Of a stretch of 64,000 bases of DNA, positions 17,336 through 25,206 are shown in pieces; position 1 is the stretch's first letter, and every line of letters starts with the position of its first letter. Under the pieces are notes generated by a model. The model saw only the letters and a list, made by a program, of their open reading frames with translations, was not told the origin of the DNA and searched no databases. Origin of the DNA: Spirosoma agri. GTDB lineage: Bacteria; Bacteroidota; Bacteroidia; Cytophagales; Spirosomataceae. Both the position numbers and the translations under genes were made by a program. The stretch covers positions 1 through 64,000 of the forward strand of contig NZ_JAAGNZ010000008.1 in the NCBI RefSeq assembly GCF_010747415.1. Direction: 5' to 3'.

Positions 17336-18976
17336 CTACAGCGACTTGCCCGTAGCGATCTGCAACAGCTCTTTATCGGGATGATTTTTCACCTGATTCG
17401 TGTTGTCGAGCATCATGGTTGCTCCATTTTCGGGTGTGTAGGCAGGCCATGTGGGTAGGCCCTTGTGATTTGGGTTACCCGTTCTGGCGAAGGATATCCA
17501 AGCCTGGCTCATTTTACCAGCCAGCGTATGTGCCGCTTTGCCACCGCCCGTCATTTCTTCGCAGAGGGCAATGTTGTCGAACACGAAAGGCAGCTCCATA
17601 CAGTGCATGGCTTTGTAAATACCATCCATCACCGGCGACTGCCAGGTGAACAGATACATGTACACCGGAGCCGCCCCCGTAATGGCTTTGGCATTGGCCT
17701 GCTGAACCGTGAGTGGACGGAAATTAACGTCGATGTCAGTGTAATCAGACGGCTTGACCGTTTCGGGATACGCCTTCTTCACGGCTGCCATGTACGTTTC
17801 TGCCTTATCGCCGTATTTTTTTTGCAGGTTGGCCCGGGCACCTTCCATCGTCAGATCACGGGTGCCCGGATTGAAGGGGGTAAACTCATTTTTGGTCGAT
17901 CCGACAAGCAGTGGAATCGTTTTCGACAGGGCTATCGCGGCCGGCTCATTGGGTTGATACGGCAGAAAGTGGCCATCATGAACCGGTCCCCAGCCCAGCC
18001 CGGCGGCTGATTTTCCATCGGCTTTCAACTTGTCTGCTACCGTACGCAGGGCTTTTTTGCTGGCTGCATTCAGCCGTTCGTACGGCACTTTTTGCAGAGA
18101 GTCGATCTGATTAGGCTGTAAATTTAATTCCGTAAGCAGGGCGGCACTTACCTGCCGGGCCAGATCGGGTTCGGTAAAGCTGGTGATGTAGCTACCACTC
18201 TGCACAATGGCTTTGTGAAACAGGCCCTTTGCGGAAGGAGCATTCATGAGACTGGTTACCTTGCCGCCCCCGCCCGACTGGCCGAAGATGGTTACGTTAT
18301 TGGGATCGCCCCCAAACTGGGCAATGTTCTGCTGCACCCACTGCAAGGCCGATACCAGGTCCATCAGACCCGCATTGGCCGCGTTTTTGTACTTCTCCCC
18401 GTAAGCTGACAGATCCAGATAACCCAGCACATTTAAGCGGTGATTGACTGTAACAACGACCACGTCCCCTTTTTTGGTCAGGTTTTCGCCATCATACGAC
18501 GGTAGCTCAACTGACGAACCGGCCGTGAAGCCCCCCCCGTGTAGCCAGACCATGACGGGGCGGCCATCCGTGGGGCGTTTTTTTGCGTTATTGATTTCGG
18601 GCGTCCAGACGTTCAGGCTCAGACAGTTTTCGTTGGTGTAGCCCCAGTTGTGATGAAACGGAAATTCAATCTCATCGTAGGTGCTTGTGGTTACGTCCAT
18701 CGGGCAAACGGGCCCGTAGGTCATCGACGAGCGAACGCCCGTCCACGAATCGGGTTTCGTCGGGGCCATAAAGCGTTCGGCCTTGGCGTAAGGAATGCCT
18801 TTGAACGTAAAGGTGCCGTTGTGGCTATAACCCCGAACCGGACCGGATTCGGTGGGTACGGTAGCGATACCTTTGCCAGCCACGATGGGGTCGGCCGATC
18901 CGGTTTTAGCCTGTCCAACAGCCAGCAGGGGCAAGGCGATTACCAACAGGGACGAAAGGATTGTTCTGCTATTCAT
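17336..18976 (-). CDS. Type-B carboxylesterase, secreted
   Basis: Carboxylesterase/lipase-family hydrolase of 546 residues with an N-terminal signal peptide (about 1-22). Diagnostic motifs are NENCLSLNVWTP (115-126), oxyanion-hole HGGGF (146-150), and nucleophile elbow GQSGGGG with Ser234. The acid residue is probably in the VGSTKNEFTPFN region and the His in the CMELPFVFDN region. Family members cleave carboxylic esters, among them aryl and alkyl esters; the natural substrate is not evident. The gene is co-directional with an upstream esterase (71-bp gap) and with the downstream transporter/AtuA genes (108-bp gap). A shared role in releasing a carboxylate for uptake is a reasonable inference. 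Confidence 0.9.
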   Translation of the reverse strand: MNSRTILSSLLVIALPLLAVGQAKTGSADPIVAGKGIATVPTESGPVRGYSHNGTFTFKGIPYAKAERFMAPTKPDSWTGVRSSMTYGPVCPMDVTTSTYDEIEFPFHHNWGYTNENCLSLNVWTPEINNAKKRPTDGRPVMVWLHGGGFTAGSSVELPSYDGENLTKKGDVVVVTVNHRLNVLGYLDLSAYGEKYKNAANAGLMDLVSALQWVQQNIAQFGGDPNNVTIFGQSGGGGKVTSLMNAPSAKGLFHKAIVQSGSYITSFTEPDLARQVSAALLTELNLQPNQIDSLQKVPYERLNAASKKALRTVADKLKADGKSAAGLGWGPVHDGHFLPYQPNEPAAIALSKTIPLLVGSTKNEFTPFNPGTRDLTMEGARANLQKKYGDKAETYMAAVKKAYPETVKPSDYTDIDVNFRPLTVQQANAKAITGAAPVYMYLFTWQSPVMDGIYKAMHCMELPFVFDNIALCEEMTGGGKAAHTLAGKMSQAWISFARTGNPNHKGLPTWPAYTPENGATMMLDNTNQVKNHPDKELLQIATGKSL

Positions 18977-19047
18977 GAGTGTTAAGGATTGATCGTTAAT
19001 AAGGGGAAATAAATATAGCTAATGCTGTCGTGGCAAAGGATTTACGA

Positions 19048-19938
19048 CTAGTTGCCGTTCAGCACTTTACTGAAAAATAGCACCTGATAGGGCAGGGCGT
19101 TCTGCCAGAACTCCCAACTGTGACCGCCGGGTCGTTCGCTGTAATCGTGGGGTGTCTGGTTAAAAACCAGCCGACGGTGTAACTCCCGGTTCGGTTCGAT
19201 CAGAAAATCATCCACGCCACAGTCGATGACCAGTTTCAAGCCGTTCGTTTTCATTTTATCGGCCATGTTCACCACTGAGTAAGCGGCCCATCCATCGGGC
19301 GACTGGCTGAAGGAGCCCAGAATCTTTTCGAATTCGGCCCGGATATTTTTGAACGCATCGGGGGGCAGTTTCCAGGTGTTCATGTCCAGATTCAGAGCAC
19401 CACTCATGCTGCCAGCCGCACAGTAAAGGTCAGGGTGACGCGTAGCTAAATACAACGCACCATAGCCACCCATCGACAGTCCCGTAATGGCCCGGCCTTT
19501 CGGCGTGCGTATGGTGCGGTATGAATTATCGATTTTGTCGATGACCTCTTTGGTCAGGTAGGTTTCAAACTGGCTATCTTTGACGACGGGACTGTCCAGA
19601 TAATAGCTGAACACGTCCCCTTCGGGCATGACAATGATGAGATTATATTGGTCAGTGAGTCGGTGAATCAGGGTCTTGTCCGGCGTTTTGGTGATCCAGT
19701 CGTTGAAGTGTCCATAGCCGCCGTGGAGTAGATAGAGCACCGGGTAGGTCGTTTTGTTTCTGGCCGACGATGCGTAGGCATCGGGTAAAACGACCACCGC
19801 CCGCAGGTTCTTTTTCATGATCGCACTGGGCACATCCAGCGAATCGACTTTGGCCGCAAAGAGTGGAAGAGTCAATAGAAAACTAAACAGAATGAGTAAC
19901 TGTCCGAAGAGGGTTCTAGGCCGTTTCAGTAAATACAT
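19048..19938 (-). CDS. Secreted esterase, esterase-D / tributyrin-esterase family
   Basis: Alpha/beta-hydrolase of 296 residues (putative esterase family, PF00756 type). A signal or membrane-anchoring segment covers about residues 11-29. It has LLHGGYGHFNDW near residue 70, nucleophile motif GLSMGG with Ser155, a probable catalytic Asp in CGVDDFL and His in GGHSWEFW near the C-terminus, so the triad is complete. Related proteins include S-formylglutathione hydrolases, feruloyl/acetyl esterases and mycolyltransferase-like enzymes; secretion argues against the formaldehyde pathway. It is the first gene of the minus-strand esterase/AtuA group and has a good promoter-like element upstream. Confidence 0.88.
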   Translation of the reverse strand: MYLLKRPRTLFGQLLILFSFLLTLPLFAAKVDSLDVPSAIMKKNLRAVVVLPDAYASSARNKTTYPVLYLLHGGYGHFNDWITKTPDKTLIHRLTDQYNLIIVMPEGDVFSYYLDSPVVKDSQFETYLTKEVIDKIDNSYRTIRTPKGRAITGLSMGGYGALYLATRHPDLYCAAGSMSGALNLDMNTWKLPPDAFKNIRAEFEKILGSFSQSPDGWAAYSVVNMADKMKTNGLKLVIDCGVDDFLIEPNRELHRRLVFNQTPHDYSERPGGHSWEFWQNALPYQVLFFSKVLNGN

Positions 19939-20044
19939 GCTGACTGGTGAGTTTTGACATTGATACCCATCCCATGCTACTGCCGGACGAGGTATCCTGA
20001 TTAAGTTTTATCCGTTATTCGTTTGTACAAAAAGAAGAGTTAGT

Positions 20045-20052
20045 CAAATATA
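20045..20052 (-). promoter_or_regulatory. -7 promoter element of the esterase operon
   Basis: On the minus strand this reads TATATTTG, an exact TAnnTTTG match. A TTG lies 15 bp further upstream (CAA at 20068-20070 on the plus strand). It is 106 bp before the esterase start. Confidence 0.5.
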
Positions 20053-20183
20053 GGTGCTCGTTTAGTCCAATCGCCCGATTTCGAGTATGAATGTGCAGGT
20101 ATCAGGTTTATTAAATGAAGCCTTATCTTCAGAAAAATTTAGTAGCGTTAATAAAATTTCCTAAACACCTAAAAACGAGCACC
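20053..20183. promoter_or_regulatory. Split inverted repeat in the divergent spacer
   Basis: GGTGCTCGTTT at 20053-20063 and AAACGAGCACC at 20173-20183 are exact 11-bp reverse complements 109 bp apart. One borders the esterase -7 element and the other lies 4 bp before the start codon of the divergent gene. They could be paired operator sites for both genes, or a coincidental long-range repeat. Confidence 0.35.
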
Positions 20184-20187
20184 GTAC

Positions 20188-21480
20188 ATGAAAATAAAGA
20201 CGGGTAAGGAGGAAGTCGGTTACCTGCTCGAAAAAGTTATCGAGACGTATGAGCGGGCGACTGGTCAGCGCATTATCCGGAATACCAACCCAAAAAACTA
20301 CGAGGACATCGCCCGGTTGCTGAGCACGATCAGCAACAAATTACCGACCACCGCCCAGCCGCTCAATCATGACGCCTATCCGCCCGACCCCAATCCAAAA
20401 CAGGTAGAGTATCCCCACCGGAAATACGACATAACGGGCGTTCAGGTGAAAGACGCCTACCACCGACTCGTGGCGAATCCTCGCCCCTTTCTGGTTGATG
20501 CCTGCTACCTGTATCTGTACGGGGTAGGCCGCAAAGGGTTCGAACAAAATCCGCTGGATACCAACCTCATCGAAGGAGTAGATGCCGCCGTCGCGTTACG
20601 GCTAGATGAGCAGGAGGCACTCCGGCAGCGGTTGGCTACCAGTCAGCAAGAGCAGGAAGCCGCCATGCATCAACTAAAAGCGGCTTTTGGGAAACAGAAA
20701 AGACGATGGATGGCCAGTTTGCTCGCTTGCCTGGCCCTGCTCGGCCTTGTTGGTGCCTGCTGGATAGTTGACCGGAATGAGTGGGCTACCATACGTAAAG
20801 ACCTGACTATTATGCCTTACCAACCCACGCAAGCTGAAATCGACAGTTTGTCGGGTATCTGGCTTTACTATACGGGGGCACCCCAGGCACGTGTTAACGA
20901 CCCCCGCCGGTTTCACCAGGTGGCCAACAACCTGGTAGAAATTACCTACAAGGATGGTTATTTTATCTTTAACCGACACGGGGCCAACATTGATCACATT
21001 GGCTACATGCAGTTTGAAGCCCCGGCGCTGGTGTCCATTTATTCACGGGTGAAGAACAAGAGCGGCACCGTAGAGTCGCCCATTCATGCGCTTTTACGGC
21101 TGGACAAGGAGAAACGCTACCTCACCAGCATTGCCACGACCTGGAGCTTTGATATGGGTAGTGGCAACGATATGATCGGTATCCGAAATGTGTTTATCAA
21201 ACAGGGCAGAGGGGGTTCACTGGAAGAAATCACCAATACACCCGAAAACGCGAACTGCCACTGCAAGATTATGAAGTGGGTACAGTTGAACAAACAAACC
21301 AAAACGTTTCAGTTGAAGTATCGCCTGTTAGATACCTTAGCCAGTGAACCCTTGAAAACGCTGATCGACGAAAAAAGTATCCTGCTGCGTGAGCCCCGCG
21401 ACGGTGTTCTGCTCTCGCCCTCTTCGAGCAAACCGCCGTTTCGATCTGGCGATTCACCCTCACTGGAGCCGGTCCACTAA
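20188..21480 (+). CDS. Unrecognised single-pass membrane protein
   Basis: Protein of 430 residues with no family recognised. Residues 1-135 look globular and include KVIETYERATGQRIIR and PRPFLVDACYLYLYGVGRKG. A Gln/Glu-rich coiled segment (about 140-172, DEQEALRQRLATSQQEQE) leads into one transmembrane helix at about 174-193 (SLLACLALLGLVGACWIV). The C-terminal domain (about 205-400) has an unusual pattern of conserved-looking aromatic residues, with LSGIWLYYTGAPQARVNDP near residue 213. Topology is probably cytoplasmic N-terminus and external C-terminus. Its 3' end overlaps the convergent LytTR regulator gene by 21 bp. It may be a membrane effector or sensor, but no function can be assigned. 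Confidence 0.7.
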   Translation: MKIKTGKEEVGYLLEKVIETYERATGQRIIRNTNPKNYEDIARLLSTISNKLPTTAQPLNHDAYPPDPNPKQVEYPHRKYDITGVQVKDAYHRLVANPRPFLVDACYLYLYGVGRKGFEQNPLDTNLIEGVDAAVALRLDEQEALRQRLATSQQEQEAAMHQLKAAFGKQKRRWMASLLACLALLGLVGACWIVDRNEWATIRKDLTIMPYQPTQAEIDSLSGIWLYYTGAPQARVNDPRRFHQVANNLVEITYKDGYFIFNRHGANIDHIGYMQFEAPALVSIYSRVKNKSGTVESPIHALLRLDKEKRYLTSIATTWSFDMGSGNDMIGIRNVFIKQGRGGSLEEITNTPENANCHCKIMKWVQLNKQTKTFQLKYRLLDTLASEPLKTLIDEKSILLREPRDGVLLSPSSSKPPFRSGDSPSLEPVH

Positions 21481-22164
21481 TTCACGGCGGTAAGTAAGCC
21501 CAACGGGTAGGGCTGCTTGGCCCACAAAAACCTCATTGCCGCTTAGGCGCTTAATTTTGTGCAGAGAAACTAGGTATGATTTATGAATGCGAATAAATTG
21601 ACTAGCAGGTAATCGCTGCTCGAGCTCGGTCATGGTCAAGGCCGTTACGTAAACCTGCTGCGTGGTGAACAGCTTAACGTAATTGCCCCAGCTCTGGCCA
21701 TACAGCAGATCGTCGTAGGCCAGTCGTACCCAGTCGCCGTCTACTTTAATCACGAACGAGGCTGGACTGGGTACAGGTAAACTCCCCTGTTGCGTTTCCT
21801 CGGGTTGCGCGATCACAACTTTATCAATGGCCTTCAGGAACCGGGCGAACTCGATGGGCTTTAGCAGGTAATCCACTACGTTGTAATTGTAGCTTTCCAG
21901 CGCAAACTCTGAATGAGCGGTTGTGAGAATGACTTTGGGCGGATGGGTCAGCGTTTCCAGCATCTGGAGACCGTTCATCTGGGGCATATTAATATCCAGA
22001 AATAACAGATCGACGGGTTGACGATGCAGAAAGTTGATGGCTTCGAGAGCATGATAGCAACTGCCGACCAGCACCAGCCGGTCTACCTGCTCAACGTAGT
22101 GCTGCAATACGTAATGAGCCGCCACTTCATCGTCAATGAGCAGGCAACGTAATGGATTGGGCAT
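21460..22164 (-). CDS. LytTR-family response regulator
   Basis: Response regulator of 234 residues. The receiver domain (about 5-118) has acidic residues DDE at 11-13, phosphoacceptor Asp57 in LLFLDINMP and Lys in YLLKPIEF. The LytTR DNA-binding domain covers about 135-234, with YGQSWGNYVKLFTT and FIRIHKSYLVSLHKI. It overlaps the upstream LytS-like kinase gene by 32 bp and is its cognate regulator. Such pairs in Bacteroidota regulate varied surface and transport genes. The target is unknown; the DoxX gene upstream of the kinase and the membrane protein gene convergent with it are candidates by proximity. Confidence 0.92.
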   Translation of the reverse strand: MPNPLRCLLIDDEVAAHYVLQHYVEQVDRLVLVGSCYHALEAINFLHRQPVDLLFLDINMPQMNGLQMLETLTHPPKVILTTAHSEFALESYNYNVVDYLLKPIEFARFLKAIDKVVIAQPEETQQGSLPVPSPASFVIKVDGDWVRLAYDDLLYGQSWGNYVKLFTTQQVYVTALTMTELEQRLPASQFIRIHKSYLVSLHKIKRLSGNEVFVGQAALPVGLTYRRELVDRLQ

Positions 22165-23197
22165 GAGACAGAGGAATTAGCTGAACGATCAGTTCGGTTT
22201 TGTACCGACCCGGTGGCTGTTCGATCCGTAACTGATGTTTACCGGCATATAGAATTTCGAGCCGTTGCCGCGTATTTTGCAAGCCCAGCCCCGTCGATGT
22301 AACGGTCGCCTTACGACGCGCCGGCACCGAGTTTTCGACATTGAGGGTCAGCGTATCGCCGGTCAGCGTCAGCGAAATAAGCACGAAACACCCCTGGATA
22401 TCACCCGTTCCGTGTTTGAACGCATTCTCGACCAGCGGGATCAGGAGCAAAGGTGCCAGCTGGTAGCCTTGCAGCATACACGGATCAGTTGGGTAGCTAT
22501 AATCGATCTGGCAGCGATTTCCTACCCGTTCCCGCTCCAGGCTTATGTAGCTGGTAATGAATTCGACCTCCTGCAAAAGCGATACCCACGACCGCCGACT
22601 GCTGTCGACCTGATACCGCATCAGCTTCGAGAGCTGCATGAGCAAATCAGGCATCCGGTTGGGCTGGTGTAAACTGATGCCGTATAGGTTGTTGAGCGTA
22701 TTGAAAAAGAAATGCGGGTTCAGCTGAGCGTGCAGAAATTTCATTTGTACTTCCTGAAGCAACAACTGATCCGCATGGCGCTCCTGCTGCTGCTGGTAAA
22801 ATCGTTGGATCAGGAAAAGAGCCATAATCGCAATCAGACTAACGGTACAGGTAGCCAGGTGAAAAAGACCTATTTCGCGCCAGTCCTGCCTGTTATAAAA
22901 TTCGGGATAAAGCCAGTAATTGGCCGTGTAGACCACCAAACTGCCTGCCAGCAAACAAAGAGTCGTCAGGACGATATAGCGCCTGACCTGCTGATTGAAC
23001 AGAAACGGAAACAGCACAAACCGGTGAAACTGCGCCTGACCATAGAGCAGCAGAAAGTAGATGAGGGCTCGGCCAAAATCATTGACGGTGGTCAGTCGAT
23101 TCCAGGAGTTGAGGGACATCAGCACGAAGAGGACTACGAAGAAGAGTCCTTCCCATACCCATCGTTTTCGGTTATCGAACCAGGTAGGTAGTCGCAT
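22133..23197 (-). CDS. LytS-like sensor histidine kinase (His_kinase family)
   Basis: Membrane kinase of 354 residues with four hydrophobic segments in the first 132 residues (about 15-30, 45-62, 76-94 and 113-131), without a periplasmic domain. The phosphoacceptor motif is LHAQLNPHFFFNTLNNL with His162, typical of the PF06580 His_kinase group. The ATP-binding part has LIPLVENAFKHG and a G-box-like STGLGLQNTRQRLEILY. It is translationally coupled to the LytTR regulator. A short N-terminal sensor of this sort usually detects a membrane or envelope signal. Confidence 0.92.
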   Translation of the reverse strand: MRLPTWFDNRKRWVWEGLFFVVLFVLMSLNSWNRLTTVNDFGRALIYFLLLYGQAQFHRFVLFPFLFNQQVRRYIVLTTLCLLAGSLVVYTANYWLYPEFYNRQDWREIGLFHLATCTVSLIAIMALFLIQRFYQQQQERHADQLLLQEVQMKFLHAQLNPHFFFNTLNNLYGISLHQPNRMPDLLMQLSKLMRYQVDSSRRSWVSLLQEVEFITSYISLERERVGNRCQIDYSYPTDPCMLQGYQLAPLLLIPLVENAFKHGTGDIQGCFVLISLTLTGDTLTLNVENSVPARRKATVTSTGLGLQNTRQRLEILYAGKHQLRIEQPPGRYKTELIVQLIPLSHAQSITLPAH

Positions 23198-23226
23198 TGA
23201 TCAATATACCGTTTGACGAAGTGGCA

Positions 23227-23670
23227 CTACACGACTCGGTTTAGCTCACCCCTGTTCTTCAACCGCTTACCAAGCAGCCAGTCCAGACTATAACGGCCCG
23301 GTCCGGCCGCTAAAATGGCCAGATAGCCAATCAGAAAGCTCGTTGCCAGTTCACCCTCGCCCAGAAAATCCCAGTTGTGTGACTGAAAAATAACGACCAT
23401 CGCGATCAGCAGGGGAACCAGCGCCAGCCGGGTAAACAAGCCCAGGACCAGCATAATCGAACAGACCAGTTCCGCGAAGATAGCCAGTGTCAACGAAAGC
23501 GAGCCATCCAAACCCATAAAGCGGGTAAAGTCCGTTTTCCACTCGTGGAAATGCACGAATTTGACGTACCCATGATTGACGCTCATCATAACACCAAAAC
23601 CCAAGCGTAACACCAGGGCAGCTAGATCGGGATAAGCAACTAAAAGCTTCTGGAAAAATTGGCGGACCAT
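23227..23670 (-). CDS. DoxX-family membrane protein
   Basis: Four-helix membrane protein of 147 residues. It starts at ATG 23670 (MVRQFFQKLLVAYPDLAALV); a longer frame begins only with TTG. Family-like features are LRLGFGVMMSVNHGYVKF, ELVCSIMLVLGLFTRLALVPL and a C-terminal GPGRYSLDWLLG. DoxX relatives are linked to thiosulfate:quinone oxidoreductase subunits and to redox or detoxification functions, but most small bacterial members are uncharacterised. It lies 29 bp upstream of the LytS-like kinase on the same strand, so the three genes probably form one transcript. Confidence 0.85.
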   Translation of the reverse strand: MVRQFFQKLLVAYPDLAALVLRLGFGVMMSVNHGYVKFVHFHEWKTDFTRFMGLDGSLSLTLAIFAELVCSIMLVLGLFTRLALVPLLIAMVVIFQSHNWDFLGEGELATSFLIGYLAILAAGPGRYSLDWLLGKRLKNRGELNRVV

Positions 23671-23971
23671 ACTGGTTGACAAAAATCGTTTAGTACCCGT
23701 TAATTACCGGCAAAAGAATCCTGAACACACGAGATCGACAAACGTAAATGACTAACTCAGTTGGTCACCAAAAAGACCTCGTTCGTCATTCTTTTGCCAA
23801 ACAGACGATCGACCTGGTCGTACTTTGTACCGTTCCACCAGCTTTTGAAAGACGCATAGACCTGTGCTCGCCCAATTGGAGTCTGCTCGATCCATTTTAA
23901 TTATTTTTTAATGAAGCCGGAATAGTTCAGCCAAAAATGCTGTTTCCGTTTAAGCCACTCGTTACAACCTG
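23671..23971. other. Spacer between divergent DoxX and RND efflux genes
   Basis: No gene. TACTTTG at 23821-23827 resembles a shortened -7 box for the efflux operon but lacks a well spaced TTG. No repressor gene lies alongside. Confidence 0.4.
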
Positions 23972-25144
23972 ATGTTCCCAATCAATACCGTATCTAAGTT
24001 AGGTTCACTCTTCTTAGCCTTATTTCTCACGCTGAGCCAGTTTGGTTGCGGCTCATCAACCAGCGAAACCACAACGACTGCCGACGTGCCTACGCTGCCT
24101 GTCGTACTGGTCAAAACGGCATCCGTGAATACGTATCAGGAGTTTTCGGCGACGCTGGAAGGTCGGGTGAACGTCGATATCCGGCCGCAGGTAGAAGGTT
24201 ACCTGGAAAAAATTTATGTTGATGAAGGCGCGGCTGTTCGCAAAGGTCAGCCCCTGTTTCGTATCGATACGCGCACCTACCAGCAGCAGGTCGGCAATGC
24301 CAGCGCCAGCCTATTGGCGTCGAAAGCTAATTTAGATAAAGCCGCCCTGGAAGTGGCCCGATTGACGCCGTTGGTTGAGAATAACGTCGTGTCGGATGTG
24401 CAGCTCAAAGCCGCTCAGTCGGCTTACGCGGCTGCTAAAGCCAATGTTGAACAGGCACGTTCGGTGGTCGGCAACGCCACTGTTAACCTGAACCGGACCT
24501 TGATCACGGCTCCGGCGAGTGGCTTCATTGGTCGATTGCCCTACAAAACCGGAAGCCTGGTGGGACGTGCCGAGTTACAACCCCTAACCACACTCTCGGA
24601 CGTGCATGAGGTGTTTGCTTATTTCTCGATGAGCGAGGTCGATTTCCTGCATTTCACCGAACGATCATCGGGTACGAGTCTGGCAGATAAAATCAAAAAA
24701 CTGCCGCCCGTCGATCTGATTCTGGCCGATGGTAAAGCGTATGCGCAGAAAGGCCGGATCGAGCTGGTGACGGGACAATTTGACAAAACGATGGGTTCCA
24801 TCAGTTTCCGGGCCGTTTTCCCAAATGCGCAGGGGTTGCTCCGCTCCGGCATTACTGGGCGCGTGCGTATTCCGCAAGCCCATCCATCAGCGGTGGTTGT
24901 ACCGCAGGAAGCTACGTTCGAGCGGCAGGACCGTGTGTTCGTCTACGCGCTGGCCGACAGCAATAAAGTGGTAAGTAAACCGCTCGAAATTGCGGGCAAA
25001 AGTGGCAATTTTTACCTGGTCACGAAGGGTATTCAGCCCGGCGAACGGATCGTTCGGGAAGGGCTGGACCGGCTTCGTGATGGCGACATGATCACCCCGC
25101 GACTCATAGCAACCGACAGCCTGACAGCCGCCCGCGTCCAGTAA
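23972..25144 (+). CDS. RND efflux periplasmic adaptor, AcrA/MexE-like
   Basis: Membrane-fusion lipoprotein of 390 residues. The signal ends in a lipobox-like QFGC at about residue 26. Lipoyl half-motifs (DIRPQVEGYLEKIYVDEGAAVRKGQPLF, seen around residues 69-97; second half TLITAPASGFIGRLP near 180) flank a coiled-coil hairpin with KANLDKAALEVARL. A beta-barrel and membrane-proximal domain follow. It links the permease at 25207 to the outer-membrane factor at 28407. The three-gene order adaptor-permease-OMF matches Mex/Oqx-type HAE1 systems that export organic toxicants and antibiotics. Substrates cannot be predicted. It is the first gene of the operon. Confidence 0.93.
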   Translation: MFPINTVSKLGSLFLALFLTLSQFGCGSSTSETTTTADVPTLPVVLVKTASVNTYQEFSATLEGRVNVDIRPQVEGYLEKIYVDEGAAVRKGQPLFRIDTRTYQQQVGNASASLLASKANLDKAALEVARLTPLVENNVVSDVQLKAAQSAYAAAKANVEQARSVVGNATVNLNRTLITAPASGFIGRLPYKTGSLVGRAELQPLTTLSDVHEVFAYFSMSEVDFLHFTERSSGTSLADKIKKLPPVDLILADGKAYAQKGRIELVTGQFDKTMGSISFRAVFPNAQGLLRSGITGRVRIPQAHPSAVVVPQEATFERQDRVFVYALADSNKVVSKPLEIAGKSGNFYLVTKGIQPGERIVREGLDRLRDGDMITPRLIATDSLTAARVQ

Positions 25145-25206
25145 TATTGAGTCTCTATTCACCGTTCCGGCCCAGCGTATTGGGTTGAAACGCTTCTGAT
25201 TCATCT

